A DNA stretch of 35,142 nucleotides from Deltaproteobacteria bacterium (GTDB lineage: Bacteria; Desulfobacterota; Syntrophia; Syntrophales; UBA5619): the NCBI GenBank assembly GCA_021372415.1, contig JAJFUM010000219.1:1-35142 (forward strand), in the 5' to 3' direction. The notes beneath the pieces were generated by a model that ran no database searches, was not told where the DNA came from, and worked only from the letters and a program-made list of their open reading frames with translations. A program made the translations under genes and the position numbers. Below are positions 1 through 9,122 of the stretch, one piece after another. The first letter of the stretch is position 1; the number at the start of each line of letters is the position of its first letter.

Positions 1-692
1 CCAAGCACGGAAACCGGGCCGTATCGAGCGGCTGCGGCAGCGCGGACGTCCTGGAGGCCCTGGGCGTCAAGATCGACGCGGCCCCGGAGATCGTCGAGGA
101 GTGCGTCCAGGAGGACGGGATCGGCTTTCTCTTCGCCCCCCGCCTCCACGGGGCGATGAAATACGCCATCGGCCCCCGCCGGGAAATCGGAATCCGGACG
201 ATCTTCAACATGCTCGGGCCGCTGACGAACCCCGCCGGGGCCACCGCTCAGCTCATCGGGGTCTACGATCCGAAACTCACCGAGATGTTCGGCGCCGTCC
301 TCAGGAACCTCGGGACCAAGAGGGCCTTTGTCGTCCATGGCTCCGACGGCCTGGACGAGGCGACCCTGACGGGCCCGACCCGGGTCTCGGAGCTGAAAGA
401 GGGGCTGATCGCCACCTACGATATCGACCCGTTGGAGCTCTTCGGGGAGGTCTCCCCCGCCGAAGAACTCCGCGGCGGCGACGCCGAGACGAACGCCCGG
501 ATCACGACGGAGATCCTCGGCGGCACGGACGGACCTCGCCGGCGGATCGTCGTCCTGAACGCGGCTCTGGCCATCGTGGCGGGAGACAAGGCCGGGACGC
601 TCCGCGAGGGAATCGCCGTGGCCGAGGCCTGCATCGACAGCGGAGCCGCCCGGAAGAAGCTTCAGGCCCTGATCGAGAGGAGCCATAGCTAA
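1..692 (+). CDS. trpD: Anthranilate phosphoribosyltransferase, 3' part (window edge cuts the start)
   Basis: The reading frame is already open at base 3 and runs to TAA at 690-692, so the N-terminal part lies outside the window. The enzyme transfers phosphoribosyl from PRPP to anthranilate, the second committed step of tryptophan synthesis. The first visible residues, KHGNRAVSS followed by CGSADVLEALG, match the conserved TrpD glycine-rich/PRPP region. Next come the RREIGIRTIFNMLGPLTNPA segment, which is diagnostic for the family, and VVHGSDGLDE. About 229 residues are present of the usual 330-350. It is followed after 216 bases by trpC, a wider gap than anywhere else in the operon, occupied by an inverted repeat. 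Identity is near certain. Confidence 0.96.
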   Translation, partial: KHGNRAVSSGCGSADVLEALGVKIDAAPEIVEECVQEDGIGFLFAPRLHGAMKYAIGPRREIGIRTIFNMLGPLTNPAGATAQLIGVYDPKLTEMFGAVLRNLGTKRAFVVHGSDGLDEATLTGPTRVSELKEGLIATYDIDPLELFGEVSPAEELRGGDAETNARITTEILGGTDGPRRRIVVLNAALAIVAGDKAGTLREGIAVAEACIDSGAARKKLQALIERSHS

Positions 693-755
693 CGGATCGC
701 CTCGGAAAAGGTCGACGCACAGGACTTTGGGAAGCGGGTCCCGTGAAGTGCGCAT

Positions 756-845
756 CGGAGATTTTTCGGAGCCCCCTGCCCCCGCAGCGAAGCGCCCGCC
801 GGGAAAACTGTTTGAGCGAGGAGACGCAGGGTCGAAAAATATCCG
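756..845. repeat. REP-like imperfect inverted repeat between trpD and trpC
   Basis: Bases 756-770 (CGGAGATTTTTCGGA) are the imperfect reverse complement of 831-845 (GTCGAAAAATATCCG), matching at 12 of 15 positions. They enclose a GC-rich 60-base loop containing GCCGGGAAAACTGTTTGAGCG. The segment lies in the only long gap inside the trp genes and does not look coding. It may be a palindromic extragenic element that could stabilise, process or attenuate the trp mRNA. Copy number elsewhere in the genome cannot be seen from this window, so the repeat-family label is an inference. Confidence 0.45.
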
Positions 846-908
846 GCGCGCCGAGGGATCCGATTTCCGAGGGCGGTGTACGGTGAGTAAAGAATTGAGG
901 ACAGCGGG

Positions 909-1676
909 ATGATACTGGACAGGATTGTTGAAGTGAAGCGGCGCGAGGTGGCCGAGCGGAAGGAGAAGACCCCTCTGGCCGTGCTGGAGAAGAGGATCGC
1001 GGGCCTGCCGCAGGCCCGCGACTTCGAGGCGGCCCTCGCCCCCGGGGCGATCATCGCCGAGGTAAAGCGCCGTTCTCCCTCCCGGGGCGTCCTCCGGGCG
1101 GATCTCGATCCCGCCGGCATCGCCCGCGTCTACGCAGCCCATGGGGCTGCAGCAATCTCCGTCCTCACCGACGGGGCCTTCTTTGGGGGAAGCGAGGCGG
1201 ATCTCGCCGCAGTCCGGGATGCCGTCACCCTTCCCGTACTCCGGAAGGAGTTCATCATCGACCCCTGGCAGCTCCATGAGACGCGCGCCATCGGCGCGGA
1301 CGCACTCCTCCTGATCGCCGCGATCCTCACCGAAGAGGAGCTCTCGGGATACCGGAAGGCGGCCGAGTCTCTGGGGATGGCGGTCCTCGTTGAAGTCCAC
1401 GACGGCACGGAGCTGGATAAGGCCCTGGCCGCCGGGGCCGAAATCGTCGGAATCAACAACCGGGACCTCCGGACTTTCACGACGGATATCGAAACGGCCA
1501 GGGCCCTGGCCCCGCGCATCCCCCGGGACCGGATCGCCGTGGCCGAGAGCGGAATCCGGACGCGCCAGGAAATCGAAATCCTTCAAGAGGCAGGGGTCCG
1601 GGCTTTCCTGATCGGCGAGACGCTGGTCACGTCCCCGGACATCGCCGGAAAACTCGCGGAGCTGCTGGGGCGATGA
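909..1676 (+). CDS. trpC: Indole-3-glycerol phosphate synthase
   Basis: This 255-residue (beta/alpha)8 barrel enzyme closes the ring of carboxyphenylamino-deoxyribulose phosphate to give indole-3-glycerol phosphate. Family motifs are all visible: IAEVKRRSPSRG with the catalytic lysine near residue 53, LRKEFIIDPWQ with the second lysine near 110, VEVHD with the glutamate near 159, INNRDL near 180 and AESGI near 210. Length is normal for a stand-alone, unfused TrpC. The ATG at 909 follows a GAGGACAGCGGG stretch. Its last four bases overlap the start of trpF (ATGA), implying translational coupling. Confidence 0.97.
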   Translation: MILDRIVEVKRREVAERKEKTPLAVLEKRIAGLPQARDFEAALAPGAIIAEVKRRSPSRGVLRADLDPAGIARVYAAHGAAAISVLTDGAFFGGSEADLAAVRDAVTLPVLRKEFIIDPWQLHETRAIGADALLLIAAILTEEELSGYRKAAESLGMAVLVEVHDGTELDKALAAGAEIVGINNRDLRTFTTDIETARALAPRIPRDRIAVAESGIRTRQEIEILQEAGVRAFLIGETLVTSPDIAGKLAELLGR

Positions 1677-2371
1677 CCGAGATCAAGATCTGCGGAATCA
1701 CCCGTCTCGAAGACGCCTTCTCGGCTGCCGATTGCGGGGCGGACGCCGTCGGCTTCATCTTCCATGAGCCGAGCCCCCGCTGGATCGACCCCATCCAGGC
1801 CAAGGCGATCGTCGAGGCCCTGGCCGGCCGGGTCACCACGGTCGGCGTCTTTGTCAATCGAAAGGCCGAGGAGGTGGAGCGGATCTCCGAGGTCTGCGGC
1901 CTCGACTTGATCCAGCTACACGGCGACGAGACGGCCGAGTACTGCCGCCGCTTTCCGCCGGACCGGGTAATCAAGGCCGTCTGGCTCCGGAATCCCGAAG
2001 ACCTTCAACGGTTGGAGGACTACGACGTCCGTGCCTTCCTCGCCGACGCCAGGGACGCGGGGCGCTACGGAGGGACGGGGAAGCGTGCCGACTGGGAATT
2101 GGCGGCCTCGCTCGCCGGAAAGCATCCTCTGATCCTTGCCGGAGGGCTCGGCGAGGAGAACATCGAAGAGGCCCTGGCCGCGGTTTCGCCGCTGGCCGTG
2201 GACATCAACAGCGGCTGCGAAAAGAAGCCGGGGGTCAAGGACCCTGAAAGGATTCGGCGCATCGCCGCCATTGTTCGCCGAGCCGGGCCCCCTGGGCCTC
2301 GGAAGATTTTCTCAACTCCAGTGAGCAGAAGGATGGAAAAATTACCCTCGCACGGAGGGCAGGGAAAGTGA
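1673..2371 (+). CDS. trpF: Phosphoribosylanthranilate isomerase with a C-terminal tail
   Basis: TrpF carries out the Amadori rearrangement of phosphoribosylanthranilate. The N-terminus [13 protein letters not shown] contains the catalytic cysteine of the KICG motif, and the [15 protein letters not shown] segment supplies the partner aspartate and phosphate-binding region. LAGGL and [15 protein letters not shown] mark the C-terminal phosphate loop. The 232-residue length exceeds the usual ~200-210. The last ~28 residues, after [11 protein letters not shown], are not typical of the family and may be read-through into former intergenic sequence. ATG at 1673 overlaps the trpC stop and the stop overlaps the possible GTG start of trpB, so the gene is embedded in a coupled operon. 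Confidence 0.95.
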   Translation: MTEIKICGITRLEDAFSAADCGADAVGFIFHEPSPRWIDPIQAKAIVEALAGRVTTVGVFVNRKAEEVERISEVCGLDLIQLHGDETAEYCRRFPPDRVIKAVWLRNPEDLQRLEDYDVRAFLADARDAGRYGGTGKRADWELAASLAGKHPLILAGGLGEENIEEALAAVSPLAVDINSGCEKKPGVKDPERIRRIAAIVRRAGPPGPRKIFSTPVSRRMEKLPSHGGQGK

Positions 2372-3591
2372 TAAAAGAAAGGAAAAGAAACATGATGACA
2401 AAGAGGCAACCGGACAGACGGGGCCATTTCGGGATCTTCGGTGGGCGTTACGCGGCCGAGACGCTGATGCCCGCCCTTGTCGAACTGGAGGCGGCCTACC
2501 GGGCGGCCAAGGGGGACCCTGCATTCAGGAAAACGTTCGCCTCCCTTCTTCGGGAATACGGCGGGCGGGAGACCTCCCTCTACGAGGCGCGCCAACTCGG
2601 CGAGGCCCTGGGTGGGGCGAAGGTCTACCTGAAGCGGGAGGACATGAACCACACCGGGTCCCACAAGATCAACAACACCCTCGGGCAGTGCCTCCTGGCC
2701 CGGCGGATGGGCAAGAGGAAGGTGATCGCCGAAACCGGGGCGGGCCAGCACGGCGTGGCGACGGCGACGGCGGCGGCCCTTTTCGGCATGGAATGCCGGA
2801 TCTTCATGGGAGAGGAGGACATCCGGCGGCAGGCCCACAACGTCCATCGGATGAAGATCCTGGGGGCCGAGGTCGTTCCCGTCGCCGCAGGGACCGCGAC
2901 CCTCAAGGACGCCATGAACGAGGCGATGCGCTTCTGGGTCTCCTCGGTCCGGGACACCTTCTACGTCATCGGCACCACGGCCGGCCCCCATCCCTACCCG
3001 GAGATGGTCCGGGACTTTCAGAGCGTTATCGGCCGGGAGGCGAGGCGTCAGATCCTCAGGAAGGAAAGGCGGCTCCCTGACCTCCTCATCGCCTGCGTGG
3101 GCGGGGGGAGCAACGCCCTGGGGCTTTTCTATCCGTTCCTCGGCGATAGGACCGTGGCGATGACCGGCGTCGAGGCAGCCGGGAAGGGGCTCTCCACGGG
3201 GCTCCACGCGGCGAGCATCACGGCCGGCCGGATCGGCGTCCTCCACGGGAACAAGACGTTCCTGATCCAGGACGAAAACGGCCAGGTCCGGGACGCCTAC
3301 GCGATCGCCGCAGGCTTGGACTATCCCGGCGTGGGTCCGGAGCATGCCTGGCTCCATGCCACCGGCCGGGTCCGCTACGTCACCGTGACGGACGAGGAGG
3401 CCGTCGAGGCCTTTGTGACGCTCTCCCGCCGCGAGGGGATCATCCCCGCCCTGGAGAGCGCCCATGCCGTGGCCCATCTGATCAAGACGGCGCCCAACCT
3501 GTCCAGGGAACAGATCGTGATCGTAAACCTCTCGGGGAGGGGAGACAAGGACGCGGAAACCATCGCCCAGAGCGGGGAGGTGAAACCATGA
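2368..3591 (+). CDS. trpB: Tryptophan synthase beta chain
   Basis: TrpB is the PLP-dependent beta subunit that condenses indole with serine. The sequence has [20 protein letters not shown] at the N-terminus, [20 protein letters not shown] with the PLP lysine, [11 protein letters not shown], and the glycine-rich phosphate loop [10 protein letters not shown]. About 400 residues is the normal size for the TrpB1 type that pairs with TrpA. The start is uncertain. GTG at 2368 overlaps the trpF stop by four bases and has GGAGGG upstream. ATG at 2392 or 2395 would give the more typical short leader. The 3' end overlaps trpA by four bases (ATGA), as expected for subunits made in equal amounts. Confidence 0.97.
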   Translation: MIKERKRNMMTKRQPDRRGHFGIFGGRYAAETLMPALVELEAAYRAAKGDPAFRKTFASLLREYGGRETSLYEARQLGEALGGAKVYLKREDMNHTGSHKINNTLGQCLLARRMGKRKVIAETGAGQHGVATATAAALFGMECRIFMGEEDIRRQAHNVHRMKILGAEVVPVAAGTATLKDAMNEAMRFWVSSVRDTFYVIGTTAGPHPYPEMVRDFQSVIGREARRQILRKERRLPDLLIACVGGGSNALGLFYPFLGDRTVAMTGVEAAGKGLSTGLHAASITAGRIGVLHGNKTFLIQDENGQVRDAYAIAAGLDYPGVGPEHAWLHATGRVRYVTVTDEEAVEAFVTLSRREGIIPALESAHAVAHLIKTAPNLSREQIVIVNLSGRGDKDAETIAQSGEVKP

Positions 3592-4394
3592 AGGAAAGGA
3601 TTGACGAGCGATTCGCGCAACTGAAAAAGAAGAAGCGCAAGGCCCTGGTCGCCTATCTGACCGCAGGCGATCCGGATCTCGAGACGACGGCGAAATTGAT
3701 CTCGTCCCTGGAGGCTGCCGGCGTGGACATCGTCGAGGTGGGCGTCCCCTTCTCCGATCCGACGGCCGACGGCCCTGCAATCCAGGCTGCCTCCCAGCGC
3801 GCCCTGAAGGGTGGAGCCACGCTGGAGAAGATCCTGGCCACGATTCGGCCGCTGCGCCAATTCAGCGGGATCCCCGTCGTCCTCTTTGGCTATTACAACC
3901 CGATCCTCGCCTACGGCCCGGAACGGTTCGCCAAGGACGCGGCCGCCTCGGGCGTCGACGGGATCCTCGTCGTCGACCTGCCCCCTGAGGAGGCTGCGGA
4001 ACTTCGCAAATACACGGACCCGGCGGGGCTGGCCTTCATCACCCTCGTCGCCCCGACGACGGACCCCGAGCGGGCGCGGACGATCCTCTCCGGCGCGGCA
4101 AGTTTCGTCTATTACATCTCTGTAACGGGCGTCACGGGAACCAAGGAGCCCGACCCCGAGCAGATCCGGCAGGACATGGAACGGCTCAGGACGATGACCG
4201 ACCTGCCCGTCGTCGTGGGCTTCGGGATCTCCAAACCGGAGCAAGCAGCCGCTATCGCACCTCTGGCGGACGGCGTCGTCGTCGGGAGCGCCCTGGTCCG
4301 CCTGATCGGAGAAAAGAGGGAATACGGTGACCTGATCGAAGACGTCTTCACTTTTGCGGACAAGATCCGCAGGGCGATCGACGGGGCCTCCTAG
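3588..4394 (+). CDS. trpA: Tryptophan synthase alpha chain
   Basis: TrpA cleaves indole-3-glycerol phosphate and channels indole to TrpB. The 268-residue barrel has the catalytic glutamate in [11 protein letters not shown], the catalytic aspartate in PTADGPAIQ, the YYNPI segment, [11 protein letters not shown], and the phosphate loop [10 protein letters not shown] with GSALV. Length and motifs are standard. Its ATG overlaps the trpB stop. It is the last gene of the trp group: a 162-base gap and a weak terminator-like hairpin follow before the next gene. Confidence 0.97.
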   Translation: MKERIDERFAQLKKKKRKALVAYLTAGDPDLETTAKLISSLEAAGVDIVEVGVPFSDPTADGPAIQAASQRALKGGATLEKILATIRPLRQFSGIPVVLFGYYNPILAYGPERFAKDAAASGVDGILVVDLPPEEAAELRKYTDPAGLAFITLVAPTTDPERARTILSGAASFVYYISVTGVTGTKEPDPEQIRQDMERLRTMTDLPVVVGFGISKPEQAAAIAPLADGVVVGSALVRLIGEKREYGDLIEDVFTFADKIRRAIDGAS

Positions 4395-4486
4395 GGTCGA
4401 GCCGGTCCCTGTGGATTTCCCGATCAGATGGTGATAGAAAAGAACTGAACGGCACGCGAACCGGTTCTATCCCCGATAACCGTCCT

Positions 4487-4522
4487 GGAGGGAAACAGAC
4501 GACCGCCACCCTTCCTTTTTTT
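4487..4522 (+). terminator. Weak intrinsic-terminator-like hairpin after trpA
   Basis: GGAGGG at 4487-4492 can pair with CCCTTCC at 4509-4515, with one bulged base and a 16-base loop, directly followed by seven T residues at 4516-4522. Position after trpA fits the end of the trp operon. The stem is short and bulged, so function is uncertain. Confidence 0.35.
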
Positions 4523-4556
4523 GAACTGTATTTTCGGAAGATCAGGAGGTGCGACC

Positions 4557-5213
4557 ATGCCCACCCCAGCATCCCAGGCGGCCCTGAACGGGCTGCGGGA
4601 CCTCTCGACGCTCCATTGGTACGTCATCCCGCTGCTGGCCATCGTCATCTACATCTACACGATTGAACTGAAGAAGGCCAGAGAGACGGGGCGCTGGGAT
4701 GCCATCTTCGCCGGCCTGGCCGTGTTCGGCATGGATTTCTTCAACGAGACCTGGAACGGCTGGGTGTTCCACTTCACCAACTACTCGGCCGTCTGGACGA
4801 CTCCCGGCGAGACCGCCCTGAGGACCCTGGTGGGGTGGAACATCGAAATCATGTTCATGTTCACCATCGCGGGGATCATCTACTACCACACCCTTCCGGA
4901 CAAGCAGGAAGAGCGGATACTGGGGATTCCGAACCGCTGGTTCTGGGCGGTCGCTTATTCGGCCTTTTGCGTCTTCGTGGAATGCCTGCTGAACATCGGG
5001 GGACACCTCGTCTGGGAGTACCCCTTCTGGAAACTCTCTTTCGGCGGCATCTGGCTGATCTTCCTGGTCGGCTACTTCCCCTTTTTCGCGGCGGCCAACC
5101 TCGTCATCGCGAGGAAGACGAATCACCGCAAACTCGGGGCGATCGGTCTGATCTACAGCGTTCCCATCCTCATGAACCTTATCGGCAAGGGGATCTTTCA
5201 CTGGGCCTATTAA
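4557..5213 (+). CDS. Polytopic membrane protein of unknown function
   Basis: This 218-residue protein starts at ATG 4557, preceded by a strong AGGAGGTG ribosome binding site; an earlier in-frame ATG at 4521 has no such site. About six hydrophobic segments are visible: near residues 19-35 (WYVIPLLAIVIYIYTI), 46-60, 95-112 (IEIMFMFTIAGIIYY), 128-150, 156-178 (FGGIWLIFLVGYFPFFAAANLV) and 194-215. It is rich in tryptophan and aromatic residues within or near the membrane and carries conserved-looking polar residues (FNETWNGW, NIGGHLVWEYPFW). I do not recognise the family. It lies between trpA and the oxidoreductase operon, which has its own promoter, so it is probably a separate unit. Confidence 0.85.
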   Translation: MPTPASQAALNGLRDLSTLHWYVIPLLAIVIYIYTIELKKARETGRWDAIFAGLAVFGMDFFNETWNGWVFHFTNYSAVWTTPGETALRTLVGWNIEIMFMFTIAGIIYYHTLPDKQEERILGIPNRWFWAVAYSAFCVFVECLLNIGGHLVWEYPFWKLSFGGIWLIFLVGYFPFFAAANLVIARKTNHRKLGAIGLIYSVPILMNLIGKGIFHWAY

Positions 5214-5294
5214 ACATGGCCTGAGCAGGCTTCCGGAAACCGGCCTCCGAAGCGATCCATTCCCCATCCGTCCTTTTTTTCCGGCAAATTTCCT

Positions 5295-5324
5295 TTGACA
5301 GACCAGATTGCCTTGCCCTATATC
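5295..5324 (+). promoter_or_regulatory. Sigma70-type promoter for the YdhV-like operon
   Basis: TTGACA at 5295-5300 matches the -35 consensus exactly. TATATC at 5319-5324 is a good -10 element, with an 18-base spacer. Transcription would start near 5331, leaving a leader of about 97 bases before the ATG at 5429. No obvious FNR-type palindrome was seen around it. The elements are read directly; activity is inferred. Confidence 0.6.
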
Positions 5325-5428
5325 TTTATCGATTCCTATCCAGGCCCCTATGGTCATCGCAAAGAGGAATCAAGTCCGGGGATCGCAACGTTGAAACTCA
5401 AAGAAATGAGCAGAGCGAACGGGAGACC

Positions 5429-6343
5429 ATGAAACCCAACAATTTTCCGGCAGGGACCTTCGAACCGAATGACGGAAACGCACCCTTGACCCTCCCCTGT
5501 ACGCGCAGGCAGGTTCTGATCTGGGGCGGGGTTGCCATCCCCGGGTGGTCTGTCCTGTCACCCTTCTTGGTCCAGGGGGCCGACAGGCCTCTCATCATCA
5601 TGGAGAAGGCCCAGGGCATGGTCGTGGCCGATCCTGTTCTATGCGTCGGTTGCGGACGGTGCGAACTGGCCTGCACGGAATTCAATGACGGAAAGGCGTC
5701 GCCGTCGTTGTCACGGATCAAGGTAGACCGGAATCTGAATTTTGGTGCCCGGGGCGCCACGACCTGGCGCGCAGGACATGGCAATTTCGGGGACGGCCTT
5801 GTCGTGCAGGACCTCTGCAGGCAGTGCCCGCATCCCGTCCCCTGCGCCAGCATATGCCCTGAAAATGCGATTATCCTGTCGCCTTCCGCTCATACACGGG
5901 TCATCGATCCGGAAAGGTGCACAGGCTGCAAAGTCTGCCTGCAGGCATGCCCCTGGGAGATGATCTCCTACGATCCGGATAGCCGGAAGGCAACCAAGTG
6001 CCACCTCTGCCAGGGAAAACCGAAATGCGTGGAGGCATGCCCGGCAGGATCCCTGAGCTATGTGGCGTGGCGTGATTTGACGGGGAAGATCCCTCCCCGC
6101 AATCTGAATCCCTCCCCTCTCCCCCCGCAACGTGCTCTGAGCTGCCAGGAATGCCATCTGCCCGGCCTGCCGCAGAACATCAGGCAGACGAACGCGATGA
6201 TGCGGCAGCTGCTCGGAGGGGGAAGGGCCGTCCCGGAAAGGACCGGTTTCAAGTGGATCGACCTGGCCGGAACGGTCCTCATCCCCTTGGCGATCGGGTC
6301 GGTCCTGGTCCATGCCCTCGTGAGGAGGGTCAGAAAAAAATGA
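5429..6343 (+). CDS. Four-cluster [4Fe-4S] ferredoxin-type electron transfer subunit, possibly Tat-targeted and membrane-anchored
   Basis: This 304-residue protein contains sixteen cysteines in four clusters of four, near 72-82 (CVGCGRCELAC), 130-143, 164-174 (CTGCKVCLQAC) and 191-204 (CHLCQGKPKCVEAC), enough for four [4Fe-4S] centres. This is the dicluster/HybA-DmsB type electron wire, and the first motif resembles ferredoxin subunits next to aldehyde oxidoreductases such as YdhY/YdhX. A TRRQVLIWGG stretch at 25-34 followed by hydrophobic residues looks like a Tat signal. A C-terminal hydrophobic segment near 278-297 ends in RRVRKK. ATG 5429 follows GGGAG. Its stop overlaps the next ATG. It probably carries electrons between the catalytic protein and the cytochrome b; whether it is exported is unclear. 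Confidence 0.9.
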   Translation: MKPNNFPAGTFEPNDGNAPLTLPCTRRQVLIWGGVAIPGWSVLSPFLVQGADRPLIIMEKAQGMVVADPVLCVGCGRCELACTEFNDGKASPSLSRIKVDRNLNFGARGATTWRAGHGNFGDGLVVQDLCRQCPHPVPCASICPENAIILSPSAHTRVIDPERCTGCKVCLQACPWEMISYDPDSRKATKCHLCQGKPKCVEACPAGSLSYVAWRDLTGKIPPRNLNPSPLPPQRALSCQECHLPGLPQNIRQTNAMMRQLLGGGRAVPERTGFKWIDLAGTVLIPLAIGSVLVHALVRRVRKK

Positions 6344-7017
6344 GACGAATCGTTCTCCATTCCCTGCCGCTGAGGATATGGCACTGGACAAACGCAGGGG
6401 CCGTCATTTTGCTGATCGCGACGGGTCTGTATCTGCGGTTCCACGGTATCGCGTCGCTCAGCCCCCATGATCCGGTCCTGCTGTGGCACAAGGGGATCGG
6501 CGTGGCAACAGTCGTCGCGACGCTCTTCTGGATCCTCCATACGCTCTTGAACCCGAATCAGAGGCGCCAATACCGGATGACCGGAAGGGACCTCCGGGGC
6601 ATCCCGGTTCAGGCCAGGTTCTACCTCCTTTCCATGTTCTCGGGAGGGGAGAACCCCTTCACGCCGTCCGCCAAGGGCAAGTACAACCCCCTGCAGAAGA
6701 CCGCCTATGCAGCCGTCATGTTCGTCTTCATGCCGGTGCAGGCGGCAACGGGCCTGCTCTTCCTGGACATCCCCGTTCTGCGGGATTATCTCCTCGCGGG
6801 GAACCTGATGGGGCTCCTCGGTGCCACCCATGTGATTTTTGCCTATGGGCTGGTCCTCTACCTCATCGTCCATCTCTACATGGCCACCTTGGGAGACCGA
6901 TTCTTCTCCCACACGATGGCGATGATCGTCGGTTATGAAGAACAGGACAACGGGATGAAGCGAGGTTCAGGCGGGCCCACGGCCGCCGAAACCTCACTGG
7001 ACGGGAAATCAACATGA
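6340..7017 (+). CDS. b-type cytochrome membrane subunit
   Basis: The ATG at 6340 overlaps the upstream stop (ATGA) and has GAGGAGGG upstream, giving 225 residues. About four membrane spans are visible: ~17-36 (NAGAVILLIATGLYLRF), ~50-72, ~113-135 and ~150-175. Histidines in LHSLPLRIWHW, LLWHKGIG and IVHLYMATLGDRF sit where haem b ligands lie in the HydC/FdnI/thiosulfate-reductase cytochrome b family. The expected role is to exchange electrons between the ferredoxin subunit and the quinone pool. In E. coli the comparable gene of the ydh operon is ydhU. The C-terminal 30 residues are hydrophilic and presumably cytoplasmic. Confidence 0.9.
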   Translation: MRRIVLHSLPLRIWHWTNAGAVILLIATGLYLRFHGIASLSPHDPVLLWHKGIGVATVVATLFWILHTLLNPNQRRQYRMTGRDLRGIPVQARFYLLSMFSGGENPFTPSAKGKYNPLQKTAYAAVMFVFMPVQAATGLLFLDIPVLRDYLLAGNLMGLLGATHVIFAYGLVLYLIVHLYMATLGDRFFSHTMAMIVGYEEQDNGMKRGSGGPTAAETSLDGKST

Positions 7018-9122
7018 GCAGATATGGAGGGTGGGCCGGAAAAGTCCTGCGAGTCGATCTGTCTACGGGCAGGATCTGGACCGAAGACACGATCGAGCAG
7101 TACCGGGAGTACCTGGGAGGGACGGGAATCGGCTACAAGGTGATGTGGGACGAGGTCCCCGCAGAGACAAAACCCTACGATCCCGAAAACAGGATCGTCT
7201 TTGCCACGGGACCGCTGGCGGGAACGGGTGCTCCGTGCAACGGCCGGACCGCCATCACGACCCTCTGGCCCACCTGCTGGCCCGTGCCCCTGGTCGCGTC
7301 CGGACACATGGGCGGACGGTTCGCCGCCGAGCTCAAATATGCCGGCTACGACGCCGTCGTCATCCAGGGCAAAGCGGATCGTCCCGTATGGCTCCTGATT
7401 GCGGACCAGAAGGCCGAGATCCACGATGCCCGCAGGATCTGGGGACAGGGCATCCGGGCGGCTACCTATGCCATCTCCGAGATCATGGGCCCCGACGCGG
7501 CTGTGGCCGCGATCGGTCAGGCCGGTGAAAACCTGGTCCCCATGTCCGTCGTGGTGAATTCCGTCTCCCACTCTGCCGGCGGCATCGGATCGGTGATGGG
7601 AGCCAAGAACCTCAAGGCCATCGGCGTCCGGGGCACGGGCAGTGTCCGGATTGCGGGCAGAAAAGAGGATTGGGAGAGACTGATCAAGCACCATCTCTCC
7701 CTTTTGGGTGCGAACAACCAGCACGTCGTCCCCAACTCCCCGCAGCCCTGGGCGGAATTCTACGAACCAACGACACGGTGGAACGCCTCCCGGGGCCGTC
7801 GTTGGGGTGCCGCGGCGCATCCCGTGGACACGGGGGACTGCGATCCCCGCGACATGAACCGGATCGCCTACCGCTCGAACGTGGCCGCCTTCTTCCTGGG
7901 CGATATCACATGGCCGCGCACGGTCCGGGGAAACGGCTGCACGGGCTGCCCCATCCGCTGCCACACCATTCTGGAGGTCCCCGCCGTCTCAGCGAAATAC
8001 GGTATCCCGGCGGTGGGTCAGAATACCTGCGCGGGCCTCGTCTTCGGCCGTTCCTTCTTCAAAAAGTTGCCGGATGGTCCAAGGGGAACGACCGGCCTGG
8101 AGGCCTGCATGGTCGGCATGCACCTGGCCGACGACCTCGGCCTCTGGTGCAACTACGGCCAGCTCCAGCGCGACTTCGTCAAGCTCTATTATGACGGGGT
8201 GATCGAGAAGAAGGTGGGCACCCGTGAATTCAAGGGCTATTCCTGGAACCGGTACGAGAAGGGAGACCCCGCCTTCCTCTTCGAACTGCTGCCGAGGATC
8301 GCCATGAAGGAGGGTGAACTGGGCACGGCGCTGGGGCTCGGCACGGGCTACCTGCTGGAGCGCTGGTCCCTCTCCGAGGAACAGTGGGGAAAAGACAAGG
8401 AGCTCGCCTACTGGAAAATGGGGCATCCCAAACACCATGCCTCGGAAGAAACGGGCCAATGCGGTTTGCTGATCAATCTGATATACAACCGTGACGCCCA
8501 GTGCCATTCCCACAGCAATTTCATCCGGAACGGACTGCCGCTGCCGCTGCAGAAGAAGCTGGCGGCCGAGCTGTGGGGCGCCCCCGAGGCCGTTGACGGC
8601 GTGGGGGACTACAAACCCATGCATTGGTCCAAGGCGCGGATGGCCAAGTGGTCGCTCCTGCGCAAGGAGTTGCACGATTCCCTCTCCCTGTGCAACTGGA
8701 TGGGGCCCTGGGTGGCGTCCCCACTCCGGGAGCGCGGCTATCGGGGCGACGACTCCATCGAATCCATGCTCTACAAGCTGGCCACAGGAGACGACAAGGA
8801 CCGGGAGGGGCTGGACGCCGTTGCGGAGCGGATCTTTCTCCTCCACCGGGCGCTGACGATCCGCGGCATGAAGACCCGGGAGATGCGTACCCGTCACGAT
8901 AAGATCCCCGAATGGGTCTTCTCCGACAAATCGGGCAAGGCCCCCTACACGAAGGGAGCCAACCATCTGGACCGAAACGATGTCCATCTCGCCCAGGACC
9001 TGTTTTACGAGGAGATGGGCTGGGACAAGGCCACCGGTGCGCCCACGGACAGGACATACCGGAAATTCGGTCTGGGCGGCGTCGCCGACAGGCTGGCGGA
9101 GCGAAACCTGGTGCCGGCATGA
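7014..9122 (+). CDS. Aldehyde ferredoxin oxidoreductase family protein, YdhV-like
   Basis: This 702-residue protein belongs to the tungsten/molybdenum bis-pterin aldehyde ferredoxin oxidoreductase family. Visible features are GWAGKVLRVDLSTGRI at the N-terminus, FATGPLAGTGAPCNGR, GGIGSVMGAKNLKAI near 189-203 (cofactor domain), and a C-x2-C-x3-C cluster (CTGCPIRC, residues 309-316). A further cysteine near 497 (NRDAQCHSHSNF) could be the fourth [4Fe-4S] ligand. Length (~700 rather than ~605) and segments such as LGANNQHVVPNSPQPWAE closely resemble E. coli YdhV as I recall it. The substrate is unknown; YdhV itself has no established reaction. There is no signal peptide, so it should be cytoplasmic. 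It overlaps both neighbours by four bases, implying one coupled complex. Confidence 0.93.
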   Translation: MSRYGGWAGKVLRVDLSTGRIWTEDTIEQYREYLGGTGIGYKVMWDEVPAETKPYDPENRIVFATGPLAGTGAPCNGRTAITTLWPTCWPVPLVASGHMGGRFAAELKYAGYDAVVIQGKADRPVWLLIADQKAEIHDARRIWGQGIRAATYAISEIMGPDAAVAAIGQAGENLVPMSVVVNSVSHSAGGIGSVMGAKNLKAIGVRGTGSVRIAGRKEDWERLIKHHLSLLGANNQHVVPNSPQPWAEFYEPTTRWNASRGRRWGAAAHPVDTGDCDPRDMNRIAYRSNVAAFFLGDITWPRTVRGNGCTGCPIRCHTILEVPAVSAKYGIPAVGQNTCAGLVFGRSFFKKLPDGPRGTTGLEACMVGMHLADDLGLWCNYGQLQRDFVKLYYDGVIEKKVGTREFKGYSWNRYEKGDPAFLFELLPRIAMKEGELGTALGLGTGYLLERWSLSEEQWGKDKELAYWKMGHPKHHASEETGQCGLLINLIYNRDAQCHSHSNFIRNGLPLPLQKKLAAELWGAPEAVDGVGDYKPMHWSKARMAKWSLLRKELHDSLSLCNWMGPWVASPLRERGYRGDDSIESMLYKLATGDDKDREGLDAVAERIFLLHRALTIRGMKTREMRTRHDKIPEWVFSDKSGKAPYTKGANHLDRNDVHLAQDLFYEEMGWDKATGAPTDRTYRKFGLGGVADRLAERNLVPA

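Noticed and set aside
2065..3780. A 571-codon minus-strand open frame antisense to trpF and trpB
   Set aside because: It lies wholly opposite well-supported trp genes and shows the arginine/proline-rich composition of antisense GC-rich frames.
6151..6339. N-terminal extension of the cytochrome b frame
   Set aside because: It overlaps the ferredoxin gene in another frame. The ATG at 6340 has a good ribosome binding site and gives the typical cytochrome N-terminus.
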